A stretch of DNA of 64,000 nt from Saccharospirillum sp. GTDB taxonomy: Bacteria; Pseudomonadota; Gammaproteobacteria; Pseudomonadales; Natronospirillaceae. A program made the translations under genes and the position numbers. Below, one piece after another: positions 19,443 to 27,998 of the stretch; within the stretch, counting starts at the first letter, position 1, and each line of letters starts with the position of its first letter. The stretch lies in assembly GCA_018402545.1 (NCBI GenBank), contig JAGYIL010000001.1:930001-994000 (forward strand), written 5' to 3'. Under the pieces are notes generated by a model. That model searched no databases, was not told the DNA's origin, and worked only from the letters and a program-made list of their open reading frames with translations.

Positions 19443-20546
19443 TTATCGCATAGATTCCCGACGTTCTTTATCTACTTTGAAAAAGAAATCTGAAAGCTTA
19501 TCCATTTCCGCCTCGTACTCTTTCAAGGTGAAGAAATCTCTATAAGCAGGGTCCATCATACGGTCTTCGCCTTTTAGAAACTTAACCCAGCGCCTTAGCT
19601 TTACGACGATAGTCCGTAGCACGTCTTCTCTGGCATATATTGGGCAGGCTTCATAGAACTTAATTAGTCTATCGGCACTGAACTGATCTGGTTTAATAAT
19701 TCGTCTTAGTCTTGCATCCAATGCGGCCATGTCATTCTGTATTTCTTCGGCTACTTCATTGAAATCTGCCTCGGTCATTTCGATACCACCCTCTGTCAGA
19801 TCTTCTATGGTATAGCCGTTCTTCTCGACAAAACGAACCTGATGAATAAGGCCTGGTACTTCGGGTATCGATCGACTTTTGTCCATAAAGTCTGTGAGTA
19901 CGCGCCAAAAGAACTGGGCCTGCTCGTATTGAGGTGCAAATCCAAAATGTACCTGCCACCATCGGTGTCGTTCATTAGGTAAGTTCTCGGTCGGCATGAA
20001 GTGGAGGCTGTGAGTAATGCCACCACGTCGAAAAACTCGAATCCAGTAGCAGTTAACTTTTTCAAAGGGTACAGTGACAGAGTTTTTCTGGTTATTTTTC
20101 CAGAAGCAGACATTCCCTGTGGTTCTGTCGAACACTACCCAGGTATCTTCTCCACCTGTTCTTGTTTTATACATTGCGTAAGCGAGGACAATTAGAAAGG
20201 TTGCTGACAAGTAGTCAAAAAGACTGAGTTCATCAGGTTGATACTGGATTATCGCAGCGATAAAACAATACAGAAAAATTAGAGAAAAAATTATTCCCGT
20301 TGCTTGCCATGCGCTATGTGATGAGTTAGCTTGCACTGCCCATTGTTTGCCATCAGTAAGTACTCCGAATGGTGTATGGAAGCTGTATGCCGACTGAGGA
20401 GTTACTAGTTTACCTCTCAGTCTATTTGGCTTACGGCTGGCACGAGTTTCCTGAGTTGTTTGCTTGGTTGAGTACCAATCTGGGTAAAGGTATTTTGTTT
20501 TACCCATTAATAGTTCTGCGTACCACATTAACATTTCTTGATCCAT
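19443..20546 (-). CDS. Paralogous two-helix membrane protein, candidate T6SS immunity (copy 2)
   Basis: This 367-residue protein has two adjacent transmembrane helices (about 82-130) and a long cytoplasmic C-terminal part. It is a clear paralog of the protein at 21123-22247. They share R-T-G-G-E-D-T-W-V-V-F-D-R-T-T-G-N, then V-P-F-E-K-V-N-C-Y-W-I, and F-M-P-T-E-N-L-P-N-E-R-H-R-W-W-Q-V, while the ends diverge. It starts at ATG 20546, joined as TAATG to the end of a decayed effector-tail copy, so it keeps the junction of an effector-immunity pair. Resemblance to the DUF6708 family is from memory and tentative. It is AT-rich. An immunity function against the VasX-like pore former is inferred from position, membrane location and duplication. 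Confidence 0.7.
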   Translation of the reverse strand: MDQEMLMWYAELLMGKTKYLYPDWYSTKQTTQETRASRKPNRLRGKLVTPQSAYSFHTPFGVLTDGKQWAVQANSSHSAWQATGIIFSLIFLYCFIAAIIQYQPDELSLFDYLSATFLIVLAYAMYKTRTGGEDTWVVFDRTTGNVCFWKNNQKNSVTVPFEKVNCYWIRVFRRGGITHSLHFMPTENLPNERHRWWQVHFGFAPQYEQAQFFWRVLTDFMDKSRSIPEVPGLIHQVRFVEKNGYTIEDLTEGGIEMTEADFNEVAEEIQNDMAALDARLRRIIKPDQFSADRLIKFYEACPIYAREDVLRTIVVKLRRWVKFLKGEDRMMDPAYRDFFTLKEYEAEMDKLSDFFFKVDKERRESMR

Positions 20547-21085
20547 TAAGTTGGAGTGATGATCATTCTAAAACTATGCACAACCGACCCTTCTGCCACT
20601 AGCCAGGAGTTTTCGGAAACCGTTTTTTCGTCTACGACCTCTTCGTTTATAGCTGCTTGACCTTGTTCATTCCGTTTAGGTGCAGGAAGGACATAGGGGG
20701 TTGGTGTGCCAGGAAAGACTCGGGCGGCCTCGCCTCTCGGATATGACTTAACCCGTATTCGGATGTTAGTCTCAGTAGATACGTAGCAAAATCCACCTCT
20801 AAGTGGTGCACCAAAAAATCTATTAGGTCGCAGTGAATTCGAATTTTATGTACAGAACCATTGGCTGAGATTTGCACATTTCCTGGGTGAGCGACAGCTG
20901 GTGCTCCTGGATCGCTGCTAAACATTGTGACTGTTTCCCACTGACGTTCTTCGCTATGCTAAGCCTGGATGTCGATGTGGTAAAATCCATTCGACATCAA
21001 TTTAGGAGTTCTAATGTGAAGTTCACAGTGCTCTTCATGCTCTGCCCAGGTTTCCAGAAAAATGGTGTGTTCGTGATTGGCTAAG
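20546..21085 (-). pseudogene. Decayed copy of the VasX-like effector C-terminus
   Basis: Reading the minus strand gives a stretch homologous to about the last 175 residues of the effector encoded at 22284-26363. Examples are W-A-E-H-E-E-H-C-E-L (intact copy W-V-S-H-E-E-Y-C-E-L), H-I-D-I-Q-A, then K-I-R-I-H-C-D-L-I, then R-I-R-V-K-S-Y-P-R-G-E-A, T-P-Y-V-L-P-A-P-K-R and E-N-S-W-L-V-A. It is broken by a TAG at 20961-20959 and by a one-base loss in a run of six T (plus-strand A run at 20813-20818) that shifts the frame. No start codon or N-terminus is present. Its TAA at 20548-20546 overlaps the ATG of the next gene. Confidence 0.85.
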
Positions 21086-21122
21086 TCGAGCCCAGTGCTA
21101 TTTTATCACTAAAATTTCAGTC

Positions 21123-22247
21123 TTAGTCGCTTCGATCAACATATGAATAGGATGGGTTTAGCTCTTTGTGAATTTCAAAAAAGTAGTCTGCTAGTGCTTC
21201 TACCCTAGTTTTGTATTCATCGAAGGTAAATAGCTTCTTAAATTCAGGGAAAAGAGGGCACATAAAGGGTTTTTCATCTTCAAGTCCAGTAACATACATG
21301 TCTAAACGCGCTACGGCTGTTGATAAAATCCCATCTTTTGCATACCAAGGCGCATTGTTATAGAAATCTATTATGGCTTGCACATCGAAACACTCTGGTT
21401 CTAGCATTCGCCTCATTTCGTTTTCCAACTCTTCCTTAGTACGACTTAACTGTGCTTCAGCCTCCTCGAAGTCCTCGAAGGTAATCTCTTTCTTCCCTTC
21501 GGTTAAGTCTTCGATGGTATAACCGTGCTTCTTCACAAAGTAGAGTTGGTGCGATAAACCCGGAACCGAGGGGATGGGTTTGCTCGGATCCATAAAATCC
21601 GTCAATACTCGCCAGAAATATTGAGCCTGTTCATAAGTGGTTGCCGTACCGAACATCACTTGCCACCAGCGGTGGCGCTCGTTTGGCAGATTTTCAGTAG
21701 GCATGAAATACAAGCTATGGCTGACGCCCCGGCGGAAGACCTCTATCCAGTAGCAGTTGACCTTCTCGAACGGGACTGTCAGGGAGTGTTCGGCATCCCG
21801 CTTCCAGAAGCAAACGTTGCCAGTGGTTCGGTCGAAGACAACCCAGGTGTCTTCACCGCCGGTTCTGGAAAGGTAGACGAAGTAGAGCGCTGGAACTACA
21901 GGGGTAAAAGCTACCGCAATGGAAGTAATGCTCGAAAAATCCGGAAAAAAGAGAGTAATCCAGATCAACCCAAAGAATACAGCAATCACTGCGATGGATT
22001 GGTGTTGAATGTAGTTGGAGTTACACTGTACGACCCATTGTTTCCCATCTGTATCTGTATAGAAAGGTGTATGGAGCTGGTAGCGCTCCTGAGGGGAGAC
22101 TAGACGGCCCCGCAGTTTCTTGTGCTTGCGGCTGGGTTGGGTTTTCTGGGTCACCGATTGGGTGCAATGCCAGTCGGGCCACAAATATCTAAATCGCCCT
22201 ATGACAATAAAGAAAACGGAATTTAGTACTTTAATATAACGTTCCAC
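21123..22247 (-). CDS. Paralogous two-helix membrane protein, candidate T6SS immunity (copy 1)
   Basis: This 374-residue protein lies directly downstream of the VasX-like effector (36-base gap). It has two transmembrane helices (about 78-123) followed by the conserved core shared with copy 2 (G-G-E-D-T-W-V-V-F-D-R-T-T-G-N and P-T-E-N-L-P-N-E-R-H-R-W-W-Q-V) and a charged C-terminus. The start is GTG 22247. An effector-adjacent membrane protein is the position of the immunity protein TsiV2 in the Vibrio VasX system, but I see no sequence signature proving this. The central third is visibly more GC-rich than the ends, which may mark recombination between paralogs. Confidence 0.72.
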   Translation of the reverse strand: MERYIKVLNSVFFIVIGRFRYLWPDWHCTQSVTQKTQPSRKHKKLRGRLVSPQERYQLHTPFYTDTDGKQWVVQCNSNYIQHQSIAVIAVFFGLIWITLFFPDFSSITSIAVAFTPVVPALYFVYLSRTGGEDTWVVFDRTTGNVCFWKRDAEHSLTVPFEKVNCYWIEVFRRGVSHSLYFMPTENLPNERHRWWQVMFGTATTYEQAQYFWRVLTDFMDPSKPIPSVPGLSHQLYFVKKHGYTIEDLTEGKKEITFEDFEEAEAQLSRTKEELENEMRRMLEPECFDVQAIIDFYNNAPWYAKDGILSTAVARLDMYVTGLEDEKPFMCPLFPEFKKLFTFDEYKTRVEALADYFFEIHKELNPSYSYVDRSD

Positions 22248-22283
22248 TAAGCCATCACCCCATTCTGCTCTTTATCTTTTACT

Positions 22284-25200
22284 CTAGTATCCGCCATGAG
22301 TAATGGGCCCTTGCGCTATTAACCAGCTGTTTTCCATAGCGCTCTGTTCGTTCACGACCACACCGTCAATCACGGAGCGGCCCTCACTATCGCGCTTGGG
22401 TGCTGGCAATGAGTAGGGGGTTAACGACCCAGGGAATATAGGCACGCCTTCGCCTTTGGGGTAGGTTTTCACCCTCAGTCGAAGGTCTGTTTCCACGGTG
22501 TTTATAGCCCCAAAGAAAGGCATGTAACTCGTTCCCCTATGGGTCCCAAACGACCTTATCAGGTCACGATGTATCCGAATGTGGTGCCTTACCCCATTGG
22601 TTTCCACCTGTACACTCCCAGGATTCGTTGAAACTGGTGACGTTGGGTCGTTAGTGACAAGAGAAAGTGTTTCCCATTCGTTGTCTTCTATTCGGCCAGC
22701 CTGGATGTCAATTTTGTAGCAGCCTTCAGCCATAAGAGCAGGTGTTTGAACGATCAACTCACAATATTCTTCGTGGCTAACCCAATGTTTATGGAATATC
22801 ACTTGAGGCTGGAATAGAAAACTCACTATATCATGGTAAGCAAGATCACGACGACTCTCCCAATGCTGATAGCTTTCTTCCTGCCAGAAACCTCCACCAC
22901 TGAAACGTGATTCCACGTCTTTGCCAAAGGGGCTGTTCTTCAGCAGGGTTTCAAGGGGGGTGTCGGTTAGAAAATAGACCAGGGTAAAGCCCACTGCAAT
23001 CAGGCCGAACCCGACTATGCCCAGCATCGCAGAGGCACTGGCCAGCGAGGGGATTACAGCAGCTGCTGTGAGGGCAAAACCGACTGCGACGACACCGTAG
23101 GCAGCTGCAGCATCCCGGTCGCCTAGCACCCACCGGTTGTATGCGTCTAATAATGAAATTACCGAACCTACAATGCCAGAGAGAATGTTGAGCCCTATCG
23201 AAATGCTATAAGTTCGTAGAATCCAGGTTGCCGAGCTTCTTGTAAGAGGGTAGGTCCTTATGAATTGCTCCCTTGTGAGATGCTCCAATCGACTCTTTAT
23301 TACAGCCCGGTTGCCGTATTTACTTTCTAGTATGTACTGCGCAGAACCTGAGATCGTTGCGGCGAAGTCTACCATGGCACTGAAAAAATCAATTTTCGAT
23401 CTTGTATTTTCTGGGTTACTTAATAGCTTGTCAGTGATCTGACTCAAGTTCCATGCTTCAAACACTACCATGCCACCGCTGAACAAAAACAGCTTGTCCA
23501 TTCGGTTGGCAAAACTCAATTTCGGTCGGCTGTTGTCCAGCAGTACTTCGTAGTCATCGATTTGCGCTTGTAACTGGGCGATCTTGCGTTCATTGCCAAC
23601 GACCATACGAACCAGTTCTTCGGCTTCTTCTTTCGTTTCAGACAGAAGGTTTTTGTATCGGAATTTACCGTTTTCTAGCCTTGTTATATTGTCGTTAGCG
23701 GCTTTTATTTTTTCCTGAAAAGCTGCCCTAGCTTCGCTCAAGGCCTGTTCGTTATCCACAATAGTGGCCGAAGCCTGGGCGCGTGTTTCCGTCAGTTGTT
23801 CCTGGGAAGCTACTAGCAGGTTGATTCTCTCGGTGGTGACGTTTTCGGCGGTCATTAGGGAATCGTGCATGAAGTCGGCCATGTATTGTTGCAGTTGGCT
23901 AACGTTTTCGAAAGTGAGGTCGGCCGGCACTCTTATAGAGTGGTTTGGCGCAAGTTCGAAGTTAACCCAGGGGCCTTGGTAGTCGGCAATGTGTTGGGCA
24001 GTATCCAGCCGGTTTTTCAGCCGCTGAACACGACCGGCGGCAGTGAAGGGTGTGTAGCCTTGCGGTAAACGGTTGTTGAGCAAATCATCGTGAGTAACTT
24101 TAAGTGTTTTCAGGTGTTCGCCGGCCAGCAGGGCATAAAGGTTTACTACTCGGGTGTTATGCTTCAGCGTGAAGTTGCCGAGTACTTTGCCGGAGCTGCT
24201 TTCCATGGCCTGCACACGGTCGGTAATGTTGTTTAACGCATCGGTCACCTGCAGGCGTTTCACTTTAGTGTCGGCCAATCGCGTTCTTTCGGTTGTCAAT
24301 TGTTGATTTATGTAAATCAGTTCCCTATCGATCTGATTAATACGAGCTGACAGTCCGGAGCTTTCCTGAAGAACTTCGGCTTCGCTACGGTTTCCTAATA
24401 GCAGCTGTTTTTCTTGCGTGAGATTGCGTTGACGAATTTCATTCTCAGCAATACTTTGCTCTTTTTCAGCAATCGCTGAAGTGTAGTGTCGTTCCTGTTC
24501 TTGCAATTCTTGTTGGCGGGATTTCGCTGAGTTTATATCAGACTGTAGTTTTGCCTGGTCTTCCCTCCTACTGTGCTGCTCGCTTCCCCAAGTCTGCTCA
24601 TTACTCTGTGCCGCTTTCACGTCCTCAAAGTTTCGCCCACTGAGTACGGCACCGAAGGCGTGAACGGTGTGGCCGGCGAAGCGCCACGCCTGGGTTTTCG
24701 CATCCGCATTGCCAGCATCGTCAGAGCCATCTGGCGCGGGCATAAGGGTTAGTGAGAGGGTAAAGTTCTTGATCGCATGGGCAGCGAAGTCCTGCATATC
24801 GACGCTGGTGCCATCCACGTTCAGTGGTGGCCAGTTTAGATAGTCAGTTCCGTTCAGGCCATCGATAATACGCCGTACCTTTACGGGGTTCAGTAGTAGT
24901 TCTTCAATGCTGGGTTCTGCGTCGTCTATGCTTAGTGGATTGTCAGCTTCCGGGCCGCTGCGAGGAAAGAATATGTCTGCTAGCGGGTGTGGCATTTCGG
25001 AGGGGTGGGCTCCGGTAAGGCGTAGCAGGAAGTCGGCCCCCTGGTCACGGTCAAGGTATAATTCGTAGTCGTCAAGGTTGAGAAAGAAGTCTTTGTAGGC
25101 CATAGCTACCGGCTGATTGAAGCGGCCGATTAGTTGGCCCATCAGCTCAGGTAGCAAAAACCAGTGGGCATTTTCCAAGCTATGAAAGTCGCTCATGGCT

Positions 25201-26363
25201 GCAACGAAGGCAGGGGTGTCCATCAGGTCAATTAGGTCCCTGCGGTCGTCCAGCGCTTGGCGAATTATCTTGTCGCAGGCGTTTTTTTCAAGTTGTGCTT
25301 CCATGGCTTCCGGGTCAAGCAGCTCTCTATCTTCCCTGCGCTGTTCCAGCACTTCACGTTGGGCTTCGGCCAGGTTGTTTTTTTTCAGCTGCTGGTCGAT
25401 GGGTGCGAAAAATTGGCTGTTCAATAACATAGCCAGGCGGCTGTCGGCCACAGACTGGATGCGTTCTGTGTGGACAGCAGCGATACGGTCAATGCTCCAC
25501 CCTTCGGGATAAGGCTGATCTGCATTCAGTAGGGAATTGACGGTGGTGTCGAGCAGTGTCATGTAGTCAGCCTGGCACTTGGCAAAATACCGCGCATCAC
25601 CAATCACATCGGGCAGAATCACGCTGGCAATGCCTTTGTCGAATTTGGTGTTGTAGTGTCGGCGCCTCGGGGCGAGTTCTTCGTTGGTTACCAGGCGGAT
25701 GTTGCTGTCTTCTGGCATGTCTTCAAAGTTGGATTCGGCAGCGCTGAGATCAACGGGCATTAACCGGGCGGCGCGGGCATTGGCTGTGTAGTCTGTGCTG
25801 TACGCCGATTCTACGCGTTCACCCAGCCATTGGCGCGGGTCTTCCGGGTCTACCCCACCGAGCTGGTCGATTCGCTCCCAGCTCCACTGCTCTTCGGAGA
25901 AGGCGATTTCGACGGTGCAGTTGCCGCCGTCCATATTCCAGGGCAGCACCAGGGTGCTGTCTTTTTGCACGGTGGCACGGCGGCGGTCCAGGCCTTTTTC
26001 AAAGCTCAGATTTACGTCAATTAACATGTGGCAGTCAGTATCGTACCGGGCTTCCCGCCATAGGTAGCCGTTAACGTAGATGTATATCCAGCCTTCCCGA
26101 AGGGGGCCGAGGCCTTCGTCGGGTATGTTCCTCAGGAAGGTTACAGGGACCAGTTTGAGCGCAGGCTTGCACATCTCTTCGTCAAAAGCGGTGGTTTCGT
26201 CATAGCCGAGCGGAATTTTGTAGTGGCCGTGATGGTCGTCGGTCAGCATGAGCGACAGCCGCTTTCGCCCGGGGGTAAAGTTCTCAAGAATCAGCTCCCG
26301 GTGGCGTTCGGCATTATTCGGGCCGTCGGGGTGGCCGGGTAGGGCGATGCTGGCTGCAGTCAT
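22284..26363 (-). CDS. VasX-like type VI secretion effector (putative pore-forming toxin)
   Basis: This 1359-residue protein has the layout of VasX-type T6SS effectors. The N-terminal region contains L-R-E-G-W-I-Y-I-Y-V-N-G-Y-L-W-R-E (about residues 90-110), like the toxin VasX N-terminal region. Two long coiled coils follow (about 590-710 and 845-940), then a hydrophobic segment with several helices (about 1045-1145: I-G-L-N-I-L-S-G-I-V-G-S and A-M-L-G-I-V-G-F-G-L-I-A-V-G) that could insert in target membranes, and a soluble C-terminal tail of about 200 residues. I start at ATG 26363, with AAGGAG 8 bases upstream. It follows a DUF4150 PAAR-like gene and precedes a membrane protein. Pore formation is inferred from the family. 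Confidence 0.78.
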   Translation of the reverse strand: MTAASIALPGHPDGPNNAERHRELILENFTPGRKRLSLMLTDDHHGHYKIPLGYDETTAFDEEMCKPALKLVPVTFLRNIPDEGLGPLREGWIYIYVNGYLWREARYDTDCHMLIDVNLSFEKGLDRRRATVQKDSTLVLPWNMDGGNCTVEIAFSEEQWSWERIDQLGGVDPEDPRQWLGERVESAYSTDYTANARAARLMPVDLSAAESNFEDMPEDSNIRLVTNEELAPRRRHYNTKFDKGIASVILPDVIGDARYFAKCQADYMTLLDTTVNSLLNADQPYPEGWSIDRIAAVHTERIQSVADSRLAMLLNSQFFAPIDQQLKKNNLAEAQREVLEQRREDRELLDPEAMEAQLEKNACDKIIRQALDDRRDLIDLMDTPAFVAAMSDFHSLENAHWFLLPELMGQLIGRFNQPVAMAYKDFFLNLDDYELYLDRDQGADFLLRLTGAHPSEMPHPLADIFFPRSGPEADNPLSIDDAEPSIEELLLNPVKVRRIIDGLNGTDYLNWPPLNVDGTSVDMQDFAAHAIKNFTLSLTLMPAPDGSDDAGNADAKTQAWRFAGHTVHAFGAVLSGRNFEDVKAAQSNEQTWGSEQHSRREDQAKLQSDINSAKSRQQELQEQERHYTSAIAEKEQSIAENEIRQRNLTQEKQLLLGNRSEAEVLQESSGLSARINQIDRELIYINQQLTTERTRLADTKVKRLQVTDALNNITDRVQAMESSSGKVLGNFTLKHNTRVVNLYALLAGEHLKTLKVTHDDLLNNRLPQGYTPFTAAGRVQRLKNRLDTAQHIADYQGPWVNFELAPNHSIRVPADLTFENVSQLQQYMADFMHDSLMTAENVTTERINLLVASQEQLTETRAQASATIVDNEQALSEARAAFQEKIKAANDNITRLENGKFRYKNLLSETKEEAEELVRMVVGNERKIAQLQAQIDDYEVLLDNSRPKLSFANRMDKLFLFSGGMVVFEAWNLSQITDKLLSNPENTRSKIDFFSAMVDFAATISGSAQYILESKYGNRAVIKSRLEHLTREQFIRTYPLTRSSATWILRTYSISIGLNILSGIVGSVISLLDAYNRWVLGDRDAAAAYGVVAVGFALTAAAVIPSLASASAMLGIVGFGLIAVGFTLVYFLTDTPLETLLKNSPFGKDVESRFSGGGFWQEESYQHWESRRDLAYHDIVSFLFQPQVIFHKHWVSHEEYCELIVQTPALMAEGCYKIDIQAGRIEDNEWETLSLVTNDPTSPVSTNPGSVQVETNGVRHHIRIHRDLIRSFGTHRGTSYMPFFGAINTVETDLRLRVKTYPKGEGVPIFPGSLTPYSLPAPKRDSEGRSVIDGVVVNEQSAMENSWLIAQGPITHGGY

Positions 26364-26449
26364 GTGGTAACTCCTTGCGTGCGATGCCCCCGGCTTTTTG
26401 CCAGGGGTCACTCCTTACTGAGTGGTTTGGTTCAATGGCCTTCGGCCGA

Positions 26450-26980
26450 TTAGTCGTCGCTTTCCCCGATCAGAACGCCCATGCCTTCGCCGGGGTCACC
26501 CTGAATGATGGCGTTGATGCGGTCTGGCCCTTTGGGTTCCAGTTCATGCGGTGCCGTGGGGCGGGTTGGTAGCGGCGGCATGCCCACCGGTTGCATCAAT
26601 GGGGAGGGTGGGGTGTTCTTGTTGTTGGAGACCATCATGTCCAGGGCGCGGGTAACGGCCTGGCCTTCCGCAAAAACATTGGCCGAGGCAGAGACAAAAG
26701 AGGCTTCGCCTTTTATTTTCCCGGAGACAACACCCTTGCGCCGGCCTGGCTGGTCGCCAGTACTCTTTTTGAATACGGATTTCAGGTGGCACATGGGGTT
26801 GCCGTTCACGTAGACACTGCCGGCGGTTTTATCAGCATCGGCCGAGCGCGCAACGTTTGGGTAGGGTATCGGAACCACGGAATTCCCGCTGGGGGTAAGG
26901 CAGACGTCGACGGTGTTGAGCGTTCCCTGTGAGCCTGCATGAACGGCGCTGCGGCCATTGATCAATACGTTGTTAGCCAC
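26450..26980 (-). CDS. PAAR-like DUF4150 protein (T6SS spike tip)
   Basis: This 176-residue protein of the DUF4150 PAAR-like family should cap the VgrG spike and carry the effector. Visible are the N-terminal G-S-Q-G-T-L-N-T-V-D-V-C segment, P-I-P-Y-P-N, and V-N-G-N-P-M-C-H-L-K-S, all typical of the family. The C-terminal 50 residues are Pro-rich and variable. It starts at GTG 26980, with a perfect AAGGAGG 6-7 bases upstream, overlapping the previous stop by 8 bases. The effector gene lies just downstream. DUF4150 proteins are commonly encoded with DUF2169 adaptors, as here. Confidence 0.85.
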   Translation of the reverse strand: MANNVLINGRSAVHAGSQGTLNTVDVCLTPSGNSVVPIPYPNVARSADADKTAGSVYVNGNPMCHLKSVFKKSTGDQPGRRKGVVSGKIKGEASFVSASANVFAEGQAVTRALDMMVSNNKNTPPSPLMQPVGMPPLPTRPTAPHELEPKGPDRINAIIQGDPGEGMGVLIGESDD

Positions 26981-27998
26981 TGAGACCTCCTTGCTTCGGT
27001 TGGGCGGCGGGTGTTGCAGTGTTGGTAATGGAGTCGAGTTTCAGCAGGGTGTATCGCTGGTCCGGCGACTGGTGAAACAGCCATTGAGTATCAACGGGTG
27101 GGCAGGGCATTTGCCGGCGCCCCAGGGCACATACGACGGCCAGGCCCGGGCCTGCGGCACCGACATAACCAAAGCCGCTGGTTAGTGACGCATGTTGCAG
27201 TGCGTCGAATTCACTGGCCGGTTCAAAATCGCCCAGCCACTGGTGCCAGTTCGCCTGTTGATCGAGGCTTTGGTCGAGGTGAGTGACCAGGCCGTGTCGA
27301 TAGGGTTGAACGGCGGCCAGCCTGGCATCGCTTGCCGTCAGGTTGGCCAGTGGTTCCGGGTACAGGGTTAGGCGGGCGGTGCCGCTGGAAGCATCGCTGG
27401 TCAACCATAGGGCGGTGGCGGCTTCGCCCAGTATCAGGCCATCTGAAAAGTGTTTTATAGCCACCCGGTCGCCAAGCCGGTCGAGAGTGGCCTGGTTGAT
27501 GAGCGAATCGGTACTGAGCCAGACCAGTGAAGTCTCTGCGGCTATCCGCGCCCGGTCTTCCGGTTCGTCCATTTGGTAAACGGTGCATAGGCTGCACCAG
27601 TCGACGAGGGCCGGGTCGCCCAACGCCATAAAATTATTAACCAGCAGGTCCTGAAAAACGTCGGCCGGGTCTGAACCCCAGTCTTCCCGGTTGAGGCTGC
27701 ACACCATGGCCGTTGTGGGGGGAATGGGACCATGCCGGTTCCAGAGCTCCGCCAGGGCTTTGGCGGCCAAACGGGCGCAACGTGCACGACTGTCGATATC
27801 GTAGTCGCCGTCGGCCGGGAAGGTGTAACAGGGCAAGTCGAGGTCGTCCACCCTAACCGTCAGGCTCTCGCTTTCATTCAGGCCAGGCTGGTTAATATCG
27901 CCCTGTCGGGTTACCACCGTCGCGTAAATGGTGGCCGGTGTTTTGCCACCCTGGGTGTAGGCGCTGGCTGCTTTTACCGTCCATTGCAGTTCATCCAT
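26973..27998 (-). CDS. T6SS-associated protein with possible thiolase/ketosynthase-like fold
   Basis: This 341-residue protein is probably cytoplasmic; no signal peptide or membrane helix is seen. A segment L-I-L-G-E-A-A-T-A-L-W-L (about 195-206) resembles the G-E-G-A-A-A-L-V-L core of beta-ketoacyl synthases, and the length and alpha/beta pattern would fit a degraded thiolase fold. I see no catalytic Cys-His-His set. It sits between the DUF2169 adaptor and the DUF4150 tip and overlaps both, so it is expected to work with them, perhaps in effector loading. No function is known to me. Confidence 0.6.
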   Translation of the reverse strand: MDELQWTVKAASAYTQGGKTPATIYATVVTRQGDINQPGLNESESLTVRVDDLDLPCYTFPADGDYDIDSRARCARLAAKALAELWNRHGPIPPTTAMVCSLNREDWGSDPADVFQDLLVNNFMALGDPALVDWCSLCTVYQMDEPEDRARIAAETSLVWLSTDSLINQATLDRLGDRVAIKHFSDGLILGEAATALWLTSDASSGTARLTLYPEPLANLTASDARLAAVQPYRHGLVTHLDQSLDQQANWHQWLGDFEPASEFDALQHASLTSGFGYVGAAGPGLAVVCALGRRQMPCPPVDTQWLFHQSPDQRYTLLKLDSITNTATPAAQPKQGGLSG

